A stretch of 64,000 nucleotides of DNA from Bradyrhizobium sp. WD16 (lineage in GTDB: Bacteria; Pseudomonadota; Alphaproteobacteria; Rhizobiales; Xanthobacteraceae): contig NZ_CP028908.1 of assembly GCF_024181725.1 (NCBI RefSeq), forward strand, positions 5,693,501-5,757,500, written 5' to 3'. The notes under the pieces are model-generated. The model searched no databases and had not been told where the DNA came from. It worked only from the letters and a program-made list of their open reading frames with translations. The position numbers and the translations under genes are program-made. Below are positions 63,801 through 64,000 of the stretch, in pieces; position 1 is the first letter of the stretch, and every line of letters begins with the position of its first letter.

Positions 63801-64000
63801 GTCCTTCGGCGAAGTCGATGAGATCCGCGAGCGTCAGACGGCACTCGCCCTTGGAAGCGGCACGCTTGCCGCGGGTGAGTAGCCGGCACAGCCGGCCATA
63901 GGCGGTCCGCTCGGTCGGATAGACCAGAATGTCCGGCGTTGCATCGGCGAAGACGAGGCGCGCGCCGATCAGCAGCTTCGGTTTGTAGCCAAGTTCCTCG
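60859..64000 (-). CDS. dnaE2: error-prone DNA polymerase DnaE2 (ImuC), 5' end outside window
   Basis: At least 1046 codons of a C-family polymerase, start beyond position 64000. The frame is open across the right edge ([18 protein letters not shown]). Polymerase-domain features: [38 protein letters not shown] (catalytic Asp pair), HVGGFVLTR and the OB-fold region near the C-terminus ([20 protein letters not shown]). DnaE2 works with ImuA and ImuB in SOS mutagenesis; those genes would lie to the right, outside the window. Confidence 0.95.
   Translation of the reverse strand, partial: [1046 protein letters not shown]

Overview
The window looks like chromosomal DNA of a high-GC alphaproteobacterium of the order Hyphomicrobiales, most likely Nitrobacteraceae/Bradyrhizobiaceae or a close relative. 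The evidence is the gene content: a FeuP/FeuQ-type two-component pair, a PBP1A gene followed by DUF1214 and DUF1254 genes, a DUF2336 gene with two consensus CtrA boxes, MucR, TIGR03808/TIGR03809-type proteins, a SigF/NrsF-type ECF pair and a DnaE2 polymerase. No rRNA, tRNA, CRISPR array or prophage was recognised.

Layout. 1-3000: a partial gene, then feuQ and feuP, with about 400 bp of repeats between the two regulator genes. 3200-10300: trypsin-like protease, MFS exporter, UPF0260 protein, PBP1A, DUF1214/DUF1254. 10300-11660: a scar with IS256 and amidase remnants, then a lipoprotein. 12-15 kb: DUF2336, one complete IS630-family insertion sequence, DUF1491. 15-20 kb: a PAS histidine kinase with a peptidoglycan-binding partner, DUF5330, SufE, MucR. 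20-28.5 kb: membrane protein, glycosyltransferase, class II aldolase, M20 peptidase, HerA-like ATPase, two small DUF proteins. 29-35 kb: folP-folB-folK and the two methylmalonyl-CoA mutase subunits. 36-43 kb: an exopolysaccharide-type locus (NfrA, NfrB and a single protein joining a WecB epimerase to a BcsB-like periplasmic domain). 44-47.8 kb: meaB, a pyroglutamyl peptidase-like gene, TIGR03808/TIGR03809. 48-52.6 kb: a decayed ECF sigma/anti-sigma/subtilisin locus beside an intact SigF/NrsF pair. 52.8-60.7 kb: Ala/Pro-rich membrane protein, enoyl-CoA hydratase, TolC, and an RND pump with its adaptor. 60.9 kb to the end: dnaE2, running out of the window.

Two things stand out. First, at least 20 complete 75-79 bp palindromes and about ten broken ones lie between genes. 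They fall into families, here called A to E. Nearly all begin and end in CTAG, and the C and D families share their ends with the IS630 element at 13194-14377, which itself sits in a CTAG inside one of these arrays. They look like IS630-type miniature elements (MITEs) targeting the TA of CTAG. This explains why they adjoin genes at TAG stop codons and next to start codons, and half-copies mark several deletion scars. Second, the 36-43 kb locus looks like a version of the E. coli N4-receptor glycan pathway (NfrA, NfrB, WecB). Here the sugar-nucleotide epimerase is fused to a BcsB-like domain, NfrB lacks room for the C-terminal c-di-GMP-binding MshEN domain, and a 52-residue membrane protein is encoded just upstream.
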